A DNA stretch of 54,182 bases from Clostridiaceae bacterium UBA6085 (GCA_002428605.1 DIXH01000028.1:1-54182), one strand, 5' to 3'. Shown: positions 16,599-25,886, numbered from the stretch's first letter. Numbers and translations are program-made. The notes: generated from the letters alone by a model not told the origin.

Positions 16599-17774
16599 AT
16601 GATCGATTTATTCATAGACAAGATCGTCAACGGCAAAAATTACAGCAATGTCCACGAGAGGGAAAAAATCGGGATAAAGGCAGGATTTGTGGGGATAGTC
16701 CTCAACTTCATCCTGTTCCTTGTCAAGCTTACCCTTGGATTCGTAACAGGCAGCATCTCACTGATGGCTGATGCCTTCAACAACCTGACTGATACCACAT
16801 CCTCAGTGATCACGATCCTCGGCTTCAAGCTTGCTAACAGGCCTCCTGACGAGGACCATCCATATGGCCACGGAAGGCTTGAATACCTGTCCGGACTTAC
16901 GATCTCCGTACTGGTAATGTTCGTAGGCTTCCAGTTCATATTGTCATCATGGAAGAAGATAGTGGATCCAAGCCCTGTCAGCTCCGAGTGGTCAACAACA
17001 CTGATACTCGTACTTTCCATTGTCCTCAAGTACTTCATGCACATGTTCTACAAGAGGCTGGGCAGGAAGATAGGCTCCCAGACCCTTGAGGCTACTGCAA
17101 CCGACGCCCTTGGTGACGTATTCACGACATCAGTTGTCGTGCTGGGGCTCATTGCTTCAAGGTTCACCACCCTTCCTGTCGACGGAGTCGTCGGAATAGG
17201 AATAGCATTGTACATAATATACAACGGGCTTATGCTTACACTTGAGACGCTCAACACCATAATAGGCGAAAAGCCGGATATGGAGCTTGCGGAGAAGATC
17301 AAGTCCAAGGTCGTATCCTACAACCATATCTATGCTGTCCATGACCTTGCGATACATTCCTACGGTCCCGGCAGGACAATGGCCAGCATCCATGCTGAAG
17401 TCCCCTTCGACATGAATCTGGTTGAGATCCACAACGTTGTCGATAAGATCGAGAGGAAGGTGCATGAGGAGCTTGGAGTAGACCTTGTCATCCACATAGA
17501 CCCTCTCAATGACCATGACGATGCATTTCTTGCAGTGCAGCAGAAGGTAACCGAGCTGGCTCTTTCGATCCCCAAGATCCTCTCAGTGCATGACTTCAGG
17601 TATACGGGCCTCAAGGACCACAAGATGCTCATATTCGAGGCTGTCGTTGATTCAAAGAACCTCTCCGAGAAGGAAAGGCTTTCGATCAAGCACGAGCTGA
17701 CTGAAATGGTAAGCAATGAATTCCCGGATACCAGGGTATTCATAACACTGGACCTTGACGTGACCATCCTTTAA
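16599..17774 (+). CDS. Cation diffusion facilitator family transporter
   Basis: A 391-residue membrane protein exporting divalent metal (Zn, Fe, Mn or Co; not decided here). Six hydrophobic segments occupy residues 25-225. Metal-site motifs ADAFNNLTD (helix 2) and HPYGHGR are intact, as is the second site ATATDALGDV in helix 5. The cytosolic C-terminal domain is longer than usual (about 170 residues), with a second ferredoxin-like stretch (SIPKILSVHDFRYTG). AAGGTG lies 7 bases before the ATG. The leader holds a long hairpin that may control expression. A terminator follows. Confidence 0.93.
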   Translation: MIDLFIDKIVNGKNYSNVHEREKIGIKAGFVGIVLNFILFLVKLTLGFVTGSISLMADAFNNLTDTTSSVITILGFKLANRPPDEDHPYGHGRLEYLSGLTISVLVMFVGFQFILSSWKKIVDPSPVSSEWSTTLILVLSIVLKYFMHMFYKRLGRKIGSQTLEATATDALGDVFTTSVVVLGLIASRFTTLPVDGVVGIGIALYIIYNGLMLTLETLNTIIGEKPDMELAEKIKSKVVSYNHIYAVHDLAIHSYGPGRTMASIHAEVPFDMNLVEIHNVVDKIERKVHEELGVDLVIHIDPLNDHDDAFLAVQQKVTELALSIPKILSVHDFRYTGLKDHKMLIFEAVVDSKNLSEKERLSIKHELTEMVSNEFPDTRVFITLDLDVTIL

Positions 17775-17787
17775 TATGGTTTGACTT

Positions 17788-17812
17788 AAGCCGGGAGATA
17801 TCCCGGCTTTTC
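17788..17812 (+). terminator. Terminator after the cation transporter gene
   Basis: Stem AAGCCGGGA / TCCCGGCTT with GATA loop followed by TTC. Confidence 0.82.
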
Positions 17813-17830
17813 ATATGATTTTGAATTCCT

Positions 17831-17995
17831 TTAGTACAGAAAATGAGCATTCAGATAAAACATATAATATTCTTCCAAGGTCATACCGATAAATCTCAAT
17901 CTGCCTAAAACGATATCATTGATAACCAACTGCCATTCATATGTCCCCTTCTTCACATGATACCGATTTCCTTTGATTCTGAACGGATTTCCCAA
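17831..17995 (-). CDS. Possible small protein of 54 residues
   Basis: In the 325-base gap between two plus-strand genes, the minus strand holds a 55-codon frame starting with TTG at 17995. Its translation is protein-like, with segments GNPFRIKGNRYHVKKGTYEW and INDIVLGRLRFIGMTLEEYY and a hydrophobic end. There is no strong ribosome site (AAGTGA about 8 bases upstream), so it may be a remnant rather than a working gene. No family recognised. Confidence 0.3.
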   Translation of the reverse strand: MGNPFRIKGNRYHVKKGTYEWQLVINDIVLGRLRFIGMTLEEYYMFYLNAHFLY

Positions 17996-18099
17996 TATTT
18001 ATTTCACTTAAAAATTGATTTTCATGAGAATAAGTAGTAGGATGTATATTGTTTGTATTTTAACACTTGCAATCATATTTATATTGAGGGGTGCAATTA

Positions 18100-19326
18100 A
18101 TGACAAAGTTCGAAAACAAATGGACCCGTGCGGCAATACCGGCACTGCTTATCCACTGCAGCATCGGTACCATATACTGCTGGTCGCTGGTAAAGGGCAA
18201 CATAGCAAGCTATATCGGAGCTCCTACAAGCTCAGTCGAATGGGCCTTCAGCCTTGCTATATTCTTCCTGGGAATGTCCGCTGCATTCGCAGGCAATGTA
18301 GTCGAGAAGGATATTCACAAGTCTTCACTTATAGCTGCCATATTCTTTTCGTTAGGAATGGCTGGAACAGGATTCTTCATACAGCAGAAGTCTCTTCCCG
18401 GAATATTCCTTACATACGGCGTAATCATGGGAATCGGCTGCGGAATCGGCTACCTTTCACCTGTAAAGACGCTGATGCTCTGGTTTGACAAGCAGAAGGG
18501 ACTTGCTACAGGAATAGCAGTCGCCGGCTTTGGACTTGCCAAGGTCATAGCGAGTCCGGTGATCGAGATGCTTCTCGGTGCGGTCAACGCAGACGGAAGC
18601 CTTGCAGACCCGACAAGGACATACAAGATGTTCTATATCCTTGCAGTGATCTATTTTGTCATGATGATTGCAGGCCACCTTCTTCTCAAGAAGCCTGCCG
18701 GCTGGAAGGAAGCTCCCAAGAAGGTTGGCGGATCAAGCCCTCTTGTCATATTCAAGAACAAGACCTTCATAGGCATCTGGCTCATGTTCTACATAAACAT
18801 CGCCTGCGGCCTTGCCTTGATATCACAGGAAAAGGGAATCCTTCACCACATCGGATTCACTTCAGTTGCAGCCATAAGCTCGCTCACAGCCATATTCAAC
18901 GCAGGCGGAAGACTTGGATTCTCTGCCTTTGCTGACAGGCTCAAGGACAGGAACACGATATACAAGGTCATATTCGCCATTTCTATGGCACTTGCAGGCC
19001 TTGTCATAGTCACTGACGGCATAAACAATGCCATTGTACCGCTTGTAATAGCCCTGCTATGCGTAATAAATGCCGGCTATGGCGGAGGATTCTCAAATCT
19101 TCCGACACTTCTCTCCGACAGGTTCGGAATGAAGAGCATAAGCACTATCCACGGTCTTGCACTTTCAGCATGGGCGATCGCAGGTCTTACAGGAAACCAG
19201 ATAAGCGCGCTCATACTCAAGAAAACCGACTCCTACAACAACGTGCTCTATGTCATCCTGGCACTTTACGCAGTTGCAATGGTAGTCACCTTCACAATGG
19301 TCAAGCCTGGAAAGAACGACATATAA
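18100..19326 (+). CDS. OFA-type MFS transporter
   Basis: A 408-residue, 12-helix transporter of the major facilitator superfamily, resembling the oxalate/formate antiporter (OFA) subgroup. Features are the opening PALLIHCSIGTIYCWSLVKG, the charged loop MLWFDKQKGLATGIAVAGFG after helix 4, and a matching loop FADRLKDRNTIYK in the second half. OFA members carry small organic acids; the substrate here is unknown. ATG at 18100 has GAGGGG 8 bases upstream; GTG at 18091 overlaps that site. It is monocistronic with a strong terminator. Confidence 0.9.
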   Translation: MTKFENKWTRAAIPALLIHCSIGTIYCWSLVKGNIASYIGAPTSSVEWAFSLAIFFLGMSAAFAGNVVEKDIHKSSLIAAIFFSLGMAGTGFFIQQKSLPGIFLTYGVIMGIGCGIGYLSPVKTLMLWFDKQKGLATGIAVAGFGLAKVIASPVIEMLLGAVNADGSLADPTRTYKMFYILAVIYFVMMIAGHLLLKKPAGWKEAPKKVGGSSPLVIFKNKTFIGIWLMFYINIACGLALISQEKGILHHIGFTSVAAISSLTAIFNAGGRLGFSAFADRLKDRNTIYKVIFAISMALAGLVIVTDGINNAIVPLVIALLCVINAGYGGGFSNLPTLLSDRFGMKSISTIHGLALSAWAIAGLTGNQISALILKKTDSYNNVLYVILALYAVAMVVTFTMVKPGKNDI

Positions 19327-19361
19327 GAAAGCTTAAGAATCGCTTTTGTTGAATATAGCGA

Positions 19362-19405
19362 AGAAGGCATCATTCCATCAAATTGTGGAATGGTGCCTTC
19401 TTTTG
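19362..19405 (+). terminator. Terminator after the MFS gene
   Basis: A 16-bp stem with one G-U pair (AGAAGGCA and ATTCCA on the left arm, TGGAAT and TGCCTTCT on the right), 8-base loop, then TTTT. Confidence 0.88.
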
Positions 19406-19785
19406 CTTTACTTTTCACATCCAGGATCTCAAGTCTCCCGATACTCCATCCTAATGATATTAAATGATTGTTTTGCTGCACTAATGACCACTTGGTTAAT
19501 TGGCAGGCTTCAACTGTCGAGTTCCAACTATCCATCTGCTGCTGATCCAATTCTAGCAACTATGTTCATATCCTGCAGTTTTTTCATATTTCTTTGATCT
19601 GTGCCTACCAAGTTTGCTGCTTATCATTCTTGATCAATTCTATTATTTCCAGCCGCTTGAATTCAATTTTGGAAGTTCAATATCAGGAACCTTCCCCGCA
19701 ATCTCACTATAGCCTTCAATCGGGAAAATAACCTTTAAAAATTAGCACTGATTCAAATATATATTTACTATCAGTATGATCCGTT
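19406..19785 (-). pseudogene. Gene-poor stretch with short decayed coding fragments
   Basis: No gene is seen. On the minus strand, protein-like fragments follow in different frames between about 19.74 and 19.40 kb: EGYSEIAGKVPDIELPKLNS, then EIIELIKNDKQQTW, then DQRNMKKLQDMNIVARIG, each ended by a stop. The pattern suggests a gene broken several times. Its identity is not recognisable. Confidence 0.25.
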
Positions 19786-21888
19786 TTATTGACCTATCTT
19801 TACAGATGCAAGAGCATGAAGCGCTCTCGTTGCCATAATGTACATTACGAGGTCCTGCTTATCCTCTTCAGTTTTGTCAGATACTACAACAACAGCATCG
19901 AACTCAAGTCCCCTTGCGTAGTATGAAGGCATTATGTAGGTGCTGCCTGTGAGGAATGCATCCTCAGTGTCGATGAGCTTTATGCTCACCTTGCCCTTCA
20001 GGAGTGAATAAAGCCGTCTTGCTGTCTCCATGTCCCTGGTAAGTATTGCAGTAGTACCCAGGTCCGTATCCCGGTAGGCTGTCAGGAGTCCTGTGATATC
20101 AACTGCAGCTTTCTCAAGGCTTTGGCAGGTCCTTTCGTCCACAGGCCTTCCGTTTCTTACAAGAGGCACTATCCTCCTGTCTGATGCAAACCTGTTGGCG
20201 TATTCCATTATCTCCTGGGTCGACCTGTAGCTCTTCTCGAGATGGAAGTACCTGATGTCATTGAAGCAGAATCCGAGGTCATTCATTACTGACTCCCCTT
20301 CAAGCAGCATCTGATTGGTGTCTCCTACCACTGTGAAGGATGAACATCCGGTTATCTCCTTGAGCGCTAGGAAATGGAAAGGTGAATGCTCCTGTGCTTC
20401 ATCAAGGACAATGTGCCTTACCTCGAACGGGAGCTTAATCCCCTTCAGCCTGTTCGTCATGTACAGCATCGGTGCCAGGTCTTCCTGTGTAAGGAAGTCG
20501 AAGGTCATGAGTTTCCTGTATATTTCAAGGGCATCATGCTTTGAAAGGTCGGAAAACTCCTCTCGCTTCTCAGCGAAGGTTGCTACCAAGGCCCTTATTT
20601 CAGTCATCCTGGCATGGTCAAGCTGGTTTATCTCATCTTCACTGGACAGGGACTGCCTCAGGCGCTTGTACTTTGCATCGATCTCGTGCCTCTTCTCATC
20701 CCTCACTTCCCTCATTCTTCCGAGGATCAGCCTCTTTAGCCTGAGTCCTCTCCTGAAGTACGGAAGGGATCCGAAATCCTTAGTGAGAAGCCTTTCCCAG
20801 TCATCTGCAGATATTAACTCATGTCCAAGATAGGAAATGTCCCTTGGCTTGTAGTAGCTGGACTCAACATCAGCTATAAGTTCTTCAAGCTCACTCTTGA
20901 AAGCCATTCCCCTCTTTCTTCTGGTATCTGCGATAAGCTCCTCGTCTCCCCCGAGTATGGCTTCGATGAAGTCCTCCCCTGAAAATACACTTGAGTCTTC
21001 TATCTCAAGAAGCTTCATGGCAAGGTCATTGAAGGTATCCTGATTGGCGCCTTCTTCACCAAGTGAAGGAAGCACATGGCCTATGTAGTCCATGAATATG
21101 TTGTTTGGTCCAAGGATAAGCACCTTGTGCTCCAGCATCTTCCTGTAGTTGTAGAGAAGGTATGCTGTCCTATGGAGTGCTATGGTCGTCTTTCCGCTTC
21201 CTGCCACCCCGTTTACAACTACTACGCCTTCCCTCTTGTCTCTTATGATGGAGTCCTGCTCCTCCTGGATGGTCATTATGATGTCCTTGAGCCTGCTTCC
21301 AGCCTTTGAGGACAGGACCTCCATGAGTATCTCGTCCTTGACGTCGCTCTCAGAGTCGAACACGCCCTTGAGAAGCCCGTCCCTTATCATGAACTGCCTC
21401 CTGAGTGTGATATCCACATCTATCCTGCCGATCGGAGCCTCATAGGATGCCTCACCAAGGGAGCCCTTGTAGAAGAGGGATGAAATCGGTGCTCTCCAGT
21501 CAACTACCAGCGGTTCGGCACCATCCTCATCGATGAGACTGTACTTGCCCACATAGATCTCATCATCGGTATCATCCTCCGAAAAGCCCACCTTTCCGAA
21601 GTAAGGTGACGATGACAGCTCCTGCAGCTCGTTGAGCCTCTTGTCTACAGCCCTATATGCCTCTTCCTGTACGAACCTTTCATGGTCGAAGTAGTCGATG
21701 ACCTTGTCCTCATCAGGACGATACTCATCTATCTGGTTCCTTCTGTATTCAACTATGAATTCAGTGACCTTCTGTTTCTTGGAAGTATTTTCGAGTATAT
21801 CCTCCTGGATCCTTTCCGATACATCCTTAAGATATTTCTCTTCCTTCTCCAGTTCTGCCTTGGGCAGGTCAATGTTCAATCTTTTCAA
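19786..21888 (-). CDS. helD: UvrD/Rep-type helicase, HelD-like
   Basis: A 700-residue superfamily I ATPase. HelD in Firmicutes binds RNA polymerase and helps remove it from DNA. The N-terminal coiled coil (residues 1-70, KAELEKEEKYLKDVSERIQE) is the arm typical of HelD. Walker A VAGSGKTTIALHRTAYLLY is near 220, Walker-B LDEAQEHSPFHFLAL near 490, the arginine-containing SYRSTQEI near 555, and VVVVSDKTEED near the end. TTG at 21888 was chosen: AGGAGG lies 7 bases upstream, and the family starts at this point. The frame is open to 21963, but that stretch includes a hairpin. It follows ftsH in the same direction. Confidence 0.92.
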   Translation of the reverse strand: MKRLNIDLPKAELEKEEKYLKDVSERIQEDILENTSKKQKVTEFIVEYRRNQIDEYRPDEDKVIDYFDHERFVQEEAYRAVDKRLNELQELSSSPYFGKVGFSEDDTDDEIYVGKYSLIDEDGAEPLVVDWRAPISSLFYKGSLGEASYEAPIGRIDVDITLRRQFMIRDGLLKGVFDSESDVKDEILMEVLSSKAGSRLKDIIMTIQEEQDSIIRDKREGVVVVNGVAGSGKTTIALHRTAYLLYNYRKMLEHKVLILGPNNIFMDYIGHVLPSLGEEGANQDTFNDLAMKLLEIEDSSVFSGEDFIEAILGGDEELIADTRRKRGMAFKSELEELIADVESSYYKPRDISYLGHELISADDWERLLTKDFGSLPYFRRGLRLKRLILGRMREVRDEKRHEIDAKYKRLRQSLSSEDEINQLDHARMTEIRALVATFAEKREEFSDLSKHDALEIYRKLMTFDFLTQEDLAPMLYMTNRLKGIKLPFEVRHIVLDEAQEHSPFHFLALKEITGCSSFTVVGDTNQMLLEGESVMNDLGFCFNDIRYFHLEKSYRSTQEIMEYANRFASDRRIVPLVRNGRPVDERTCQSLEKAAVDITGLLTAYRDTDLGTTAILTRDMETARRLYSLLKGKVSIKLIDTEDAFLTGSTYIMPSYYARGLEFDAVVVVSDKTEEDKQDLVMYIMATRALHALASVKIGQ

Positions 21889-21909
21889 GGTAAAGCCTCC
21901 TGATTCATT

Positions 21910-21937
21910 CAGCCGTGGCCAAAAAAGGCCACGGCTG
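21910..21937 (-). repeat. Hairpin with a six-U loop between ftsH and helD
   Basis: Perfect 11-bp stem CAGCCGTGGCC / GGCCACGGCTG; on the minus strand the loop is TTTTTT. No T run follows the stem, so it is not a canonical terminator; it may be an mRNA processing or stability element or partial terminator that lowers helD expression. Confidence 0.6.
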
Positions 21938-21981
21938 ACAAGTCTATTTATTCCATTGGTCATTTGTAGTTATTGTAATGC

Positions 21982-23976
21982 CTATTCGTCCCCCGAGTCT
22001 CCCTCAAGGTCCTCAGTTATCGCATACCTCATCTCATCAAGCTCGTTAACCGTGTCTTCAACCTCAGATCCTGCAACAGCAGTTTCTTCCGTTTTTGAAG
22101 CTTCTGTTACCTGAACTTCCTTTCTTCCGAAACCTTCTCCCTTGAATTCCCTGACGACTTCCATGAACTCTTCGCCGGTCATGGTTTCCTTCTCAAGAAG
22201 CTTTTCTGAAAGCACAGTGAGAAGCTCCCTGTTTTCGTTCAGTATCTCAAGAGCGGTCTTATGTCCTGCCTTTATGAGCTTCAGAGTCTCCTCGTCTATC
22301 TTGGTAGCGGTCTCATCGCTGACATTAAGGACTGCACGTCCGTCCAGATACTGGCCTCTTATGGATTCAAGCGCCATCATGTCGAAGGTATCGCTCATAC
22401 CGTACATGGACACCATCCTTCTGGCAAGCTGGGTCGCCCTCTCTATGTCATTGGAGGCTCCTGTGGTAATTGATCCGAACTCAACCTCTTCTGCTGACCT
22501 GCCGCCGAAGAGTATCGCTATCTCCTTCAGCATCTCGTCCTTGGACATGAGGTACTTCTCGTCCTCAGGCACCTGCATTGTGTAGCCAAGTGAACCCATT
22601 GTCCTTGGTATTATGGTTATCTTTATTACAGGATCCGTTCCCTTCTGCATTGCAGCTACAAGCGCATGCCCTATCTCGTGGAACGCGACTATCCTCTTCT
22701 CATTTGCGGACATTATCCTGTCCTTCTTCTGCTGTCCTGCTATTACGACCTCTATTGATTCCTGGAGGTCCTCCTGCATTACGAATTTCCTGCCGTTCTT
22801 TACTGCCCTCAGGGCAGCCTCATTGATCATGTTTGCAAGGTCGGCTCCGACAGCTCCGGGAGTACCCTTCGCTATCTCATTGAGGTTGACATCCTCGCCC
22901 ATCTTGACGTCCTTTGAATGCACCTTGAGTATTGCTTCCCTTCCCTTGAGGTCAGGGGAGTCTACTATTATCCTCCTGTCGAACCTTCCCGGCCTCAGAA
23001 GGGCCTTGTCCAGCACTTCCGGTCTGTTGGTCGCAGCAAGAAGTACTATACCCTTTGAGGAATCGAATCCGTCCATCTCAGCAAGGAGCTGGTTCAGCGT
23101 CTGTTCCCTCTCGTCGTTTCCGCCTGGAAGTCCTCCGGTTTCCCTGGACTTTCCTATGGCGTCTATCTCATCTATGAAGATTATGCAAGGTGCCTTGGCC
23201 ATGGCTTCCTTGAACAGGTCCCTGACCCTTGCTGCTCCCATTCCAACGAACATCTCGACGAATGCTGAGCCTGAAAGCGAGAAGAAGGGCACTTTGGCCT
23301 CTCCGGCAACTGCCTTGGCAAGCAGTGTCTTTCCTGTTCCAGGAGGTCCTACAAGCAGTGCTCCCTTGGGAAGCCTTGCTCCGATGTCCACATACTTCTG
23401 AGGATTATGAAGGAAATCTACGATCTCAATAAGTGATTCCTTGGCTTCCTCCTGTCCTGCTACATCCCTGAAGGTAACACCTGTATCGCTCTCATACAGC
23501 TTTGCGGTGTTCTTTCCGAAGCTCATCATGCTTCCGCCACGCTTCTCCATGTTCTTCATCAGATAGCTTCCGAGGAAGAGCAGTAGTCCAAGGGGCAGCA
23601 CCCATGAGAACAGCAGCGTCATGAGAGGGCTTGCCGTCTCAACAGGCTTTGAATATATGTCCACTTCCTTTTCCTTGATCAGGGAAAGGACCTCTTCATC
23701 CCCTGTGACCATTCCCGTATACAGCTGGAGACCTGCGAGCTCGTCGCCTTCCTTCATGGTATACGTGTATATCCTCTGGGATTCGTCTACGGTTATCTCA
23801 GCGATCCTGTCAGCCTTGAGGGCCGCATAGAACTCATTATAATACTGTCTCTTGTTCCTTATGTCATTCATGAAGTAGTTGAAGACAGTTACCATGATAA
23901 GTATCGCAACGAAATACACTGCGTAGAACTTCAGATTTCTGTTGTCATTGTCGCCTTTTTTCTTGTCATTGTTCAC
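21982..23976 (-). CDS. ftsH: ATP-dependent zinc metalloprotease FtsH
   Basis: Membrane-anchored AAA+ protease (664 residues) that degrades misfolded and short-lived membrane and cytosolic proteins. It has two N-terminal membrane helices (FYAVYFVAILIMVTVF; TLLFSWVLPLGLLLFLGSYL) around a small external domain. The AAA module has Walker A GPPGTGKT near 210 and Walker B CIIFIDEIDA near 268. The second region of homology ends RPGRFDRRI. The zinc site is HEIGH near 435. The C-terminal tail is acidic. The start is GTG at 23976 with AAGGTG 7 bases before it. It sits 12 bases after pepV and within a lepB-pepV-ftsH-helD cluster. Confidence 0.97.
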   Translation of the reverse strand: MNNDKKKGDNDNRNLKFYAVYFVAILIMVTVFNYFMNDIRNKRQYYNEFYAALKADRIAEITVDESQRIYTYTMKEGDELAGLQLYTGMVTGDEEVLSLIKEKEVDIYSKPVETASPLMTLLFSWVLPLGLLLFLGSYLMKNMEKRGGSMMSFGKNTAKLYESDTGVTFRDVAGQEEAKESLIEIVDFLHNPQKYVDIGARLPKGALLVGPPGTGKTLLAKAVAGEAKVPFFSLSGSAFVEMFVGMGAARVRDLFKEAMAKAPCIIFIDEIDAIGKSRETGGLPGGNDEREQTLNQLLAEMDGFDSSKGIVLLAATNRPEVLDKALLRPGRFDRRIIVDSPDLKGREAILKVHSKDVKMGEDVNLNEIAKGTPGAVGADLANMINEAALRAVKNGRKFVMQEDLQESIEVVIAGQQKKDRIMSANEKRIVAFHEIGHALVAAMQKGTDPVIKITIIPRTMGSLGYTMQVPEDEKYLMSKDEMLKEIAILFGGRSAEEVEFGSITTGASNDIERATQLARRMVSMYGMSDTFDMMALESIRGQYLDGRAVLNVSDETATKIDEETLKLIKAGHKTALEILNENRELLTVLSEKLLEKETMTGEEFMEVVREFKGEGFGRKEVQVTEASKTEETAVAGSEVEDTVNELDEMRYAITEDLEGDSGDE

Positions 23977-23988
23977 AATATTTCACCT

Positions 23989-25311
23989 TCATTCAGCTAA
24001 AGCCTTCATGGCCTTTGCATATACTTCCGCACACAGCATCAGGTCGGAAACGCTTATGTATTCGTCCGCCTGATGGGCGACGTCTTCTCTTCCGGGCAGC
24101 ATAGGCCCGAAGGCCACAATGTTCTTCATTTCCTTGGCATAGGTACCGCCGCCAATGGCAAGCGGTCCTCTCAGATCCCCTGTAGTCTCCCTGTAGGCAT
24201 CCATAAGCCTTGATACAAGCTCATGGTCAACCGGGTAGTAAAGGGGCTTGTCCTCATGCTCAACGACCATCCTGAAGCCATTTAGCTTCACTTTTTCTTC
24301 AAGCTTAGCGAGAACATCATCACCGGAATAAGTAACGGGATACCTTATGTTAAGTCCTATCTCAAGCTTGCCGTCCTTCAGTTCCAGGGTTCCCATGTTC
24401 ATCACAAGCTTTCCTGAGGCTTCATCAGCAAGGTCGATTCCGAGTGCCGATCCGTCTGTATCTCTACACAGGTAATCATTTATGAATCCTATAGTCTCAT
24501 CGAGGCCTCCTGAAATCTTCGTTTCGCGAAGATGTCCTGGCACCTTCATTTCATGAAGATGTCCTACAAGCTTCCAGATGGCGCTCTCGCCCTTGTGAGG
24601 CGTGCTTCCATGAGCTGATATACCCTTTTCCTCAATCACTGTTTCTGTGCCGTCATCGTGGCTTATCACCGCCCTGGCCCTGTCCGGGACCATGTTGACA
24701 GCGCTTCCACCTTTAATCGTGATGTTCCTGTCCGGCAGTTCCCTTGTAAGCTTGATTATCAGTATACCCATCTCTGCATTGATCGCAGGAAATTCCGCAT
24801 CAGGGGTAAAGCCTGCAGCAGGCTGGCTTTCAGTCATAAGATAGTTCTTTATGTCCGGACCCCCGGTTTCCTCGCTGGTTCCGAAAATGAGCCGTATCCT
24901 TCTCGAAAGCGCAGTGCCTTCTTCCTTTATGGCCTTCAGTGCATACAGTGCAGCCATCATCGGCCCCTTGTCATCGATGGCTCCTCTTCCGTAGATCCTA
25001 TCTCCCACGATCTCCCCATGGGGATCCCTGGTCCAGTCAGACCCTACAGGAACTATATCAAGATGTCCAAGTACAGCCACGTATTCTTCTCCTGTCCCGT
25101 ACTCTATGTATCCTGAATGACCTGCCAGGCTCCTTACCTGAAAGCCCATCCTTCTTCCGATTTCAAGTGCCCTTTCAAGGGCCTCGTTAACAGCCTTGCC
25201 CTCTGGCATCAGCTCAAAAGGCTCGCCAGCGACAGACTCTATCTCAAGCAGGCTCAATATGTCATTTATCATGTCTTCTTTCATGTTTGAAAGAGTTTCT
25301 TTAATTTCCAT
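23989..25311 (-). CDS. pepV: M20 family dipeptidase PepV
   Basis: Zinc-dependent dipeptidase of 440 residues, cytosolic, that splits dipeptides taken up or released by other peptidases. Motifs: VLGHLDIVPVG (first metal site), YGRGAIDDKGPMMAAL (bridging aspartate), FGTSEETGGPDIKNYL (catalytic glutamate), and GGGTYAKEMKNIVAFGPMLP near the C-terminus. The PepV-type lid domain is inserted between. The start is two bases after the lepB stop with only a weak ribosome site, so translation is likely coupled. Confidence 0.95.
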   Translation of the reverse strand: MEIKETLSNMKEDMINDILSLLEIESVAGEPFELMPEGKAVNEALERALEIGRRMGFQVRSLAGHSGYIEYGTGEEYVAVLGHLDIVPVGSDWTRDPHGEIVGDRIYGRGAIDDKGPMMAALYALKAIKEEGTALSRRIRLIFGTSEETGGPDIKNYLMTESQPAAGFTPDAEFPAINAEMGILIIKLTRELPDRNITIKGGSAVNMVPDRARAVISHDDGTETVIEEKGISAHGSTPHKGESAIWKLVGHLHEMKVPGHLRETKISGGLDETIGFINDYLCRDTDGSALGIDLADEASGKLVMNMGTLELKDGKLEIGLNIRYPVTYSGDDVLAKLEEKVKLNGFRMVVEHEDKPLYYPVDHELVSRLMDAYRETTGDLRGPLAIGGGTYAKEMKNIVAFGPMLPGREDVAHQADEYISVSDLMLCAEVYAKAMKALAE

Positions 25312-25313
25312 AG

Positions 25314-25847
25314 TTATTTCAGGAATCCGATGTCAGACAGCGGATATACCCTGAGACCTCCCTTGCCGATCACTTCACCCATGTCAATGTAGGGTTCGTC
25401 CCAGAACCTGGCATCGTTCGATGTAGCCCTGTTGTCTCCAAGGAACAGGAACTTGCCTTCAGGAACCTCAAAGACTGTGTTGAAATCAAGGTCATTCTTG
25501 ACGTACTCCTCTGGATAAAGCTCCCCGTTGACATACAGGTCACCGGATCTCAGCTCGACCCTGTCTCCAGGCAGTCCTATGAGCCTTTTGATCAGCAGGG
25601 TGTTGCCGCCCTCCACGAAGTTGAATACGACAATATCGCCTCTCTCAAGCTTTTCAGGATTGTATACCCTTACAACATAGATCCTGTCATCTATGTTTAT
25701 CGTAGGTATCATGGAGCCTGTCGGCACCTCTATCCTGAATATCAGGAACTTGTTTACAAGAAAAGCCAGCATGAATGCCGCCAGTATCGGTATCACCCAT
25801 TCCCTGACTATATGATTGAGGAGATTCCCCTTGCCACCGTTCTCCAA
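25314..25847 (-). CDS. lepB: Signal peptidase I
   Basis: Serine-lysine membrane protease (about 177 residues) that removes signal peptides from secreted proteins. One N-terminal helix (WVIPILAAFMLAFLVNKFLI) is followed by the catalytic serine in PTGSMIPTI, the general-base lysine in LIKRLIGLPGD, and the conserved FLGDNRATSNDAR. TTG at 25847 is preferred: AAGGTAG lies 8 bases upstream and the length is typical. An open GTG at 25907 has no ribosome site and would put a hairpin inside the gene. It is the first gene of the pepV-ftsH-helD cluster. Confidence 0.94.
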   Translation of the reverse strand: MENGGKGNLLNHIVREWVIPILAAFMLAFLVNKFLIFRIEVPTGSMIPTINIDDRIYVVRVYNPEKLERGDIVVFNFVEGGNTLLIKRLIGLPGDRVELRSGDLYVNGELYPEEYVKNDLDFNTVFEVPEGKFLFLGDNRATSNDARFWDEPYIDMGEVIGKGGLRVYPLSDIGFLK

Positions 25848-25867
25848 AGCTAACACTACCTTCCAAT

Positions 25868-25886
25868 TCGGACAAGCATTGTCCGA
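25868..25886. promoter_or_regulatory. Inverted repeat in the lepB leader
   Basis: Perfect 8-bp arms TCGGACAA / TTGTCCGA with a three-base spacer, about 20 bases before the preferred lepB start. It could be an operator or leader hairpin for the protease operon. Confidence 0.4.

Noticed and set aside
19266..19597. Overlapping 83- and 97-codon ORFs after the MFS gene
   Set aside because: Both run through the MFS terminator hairpin and lack ribosome sites; they are treated as part of the decayed stretch.
21889..21963. N-terminal extension of HelD to 21963
   Set aside because: The extension encodes the non-coding-type hairpin and lies before a good AGGAGG site with TTG at 21888, where HelD family proteins begin.
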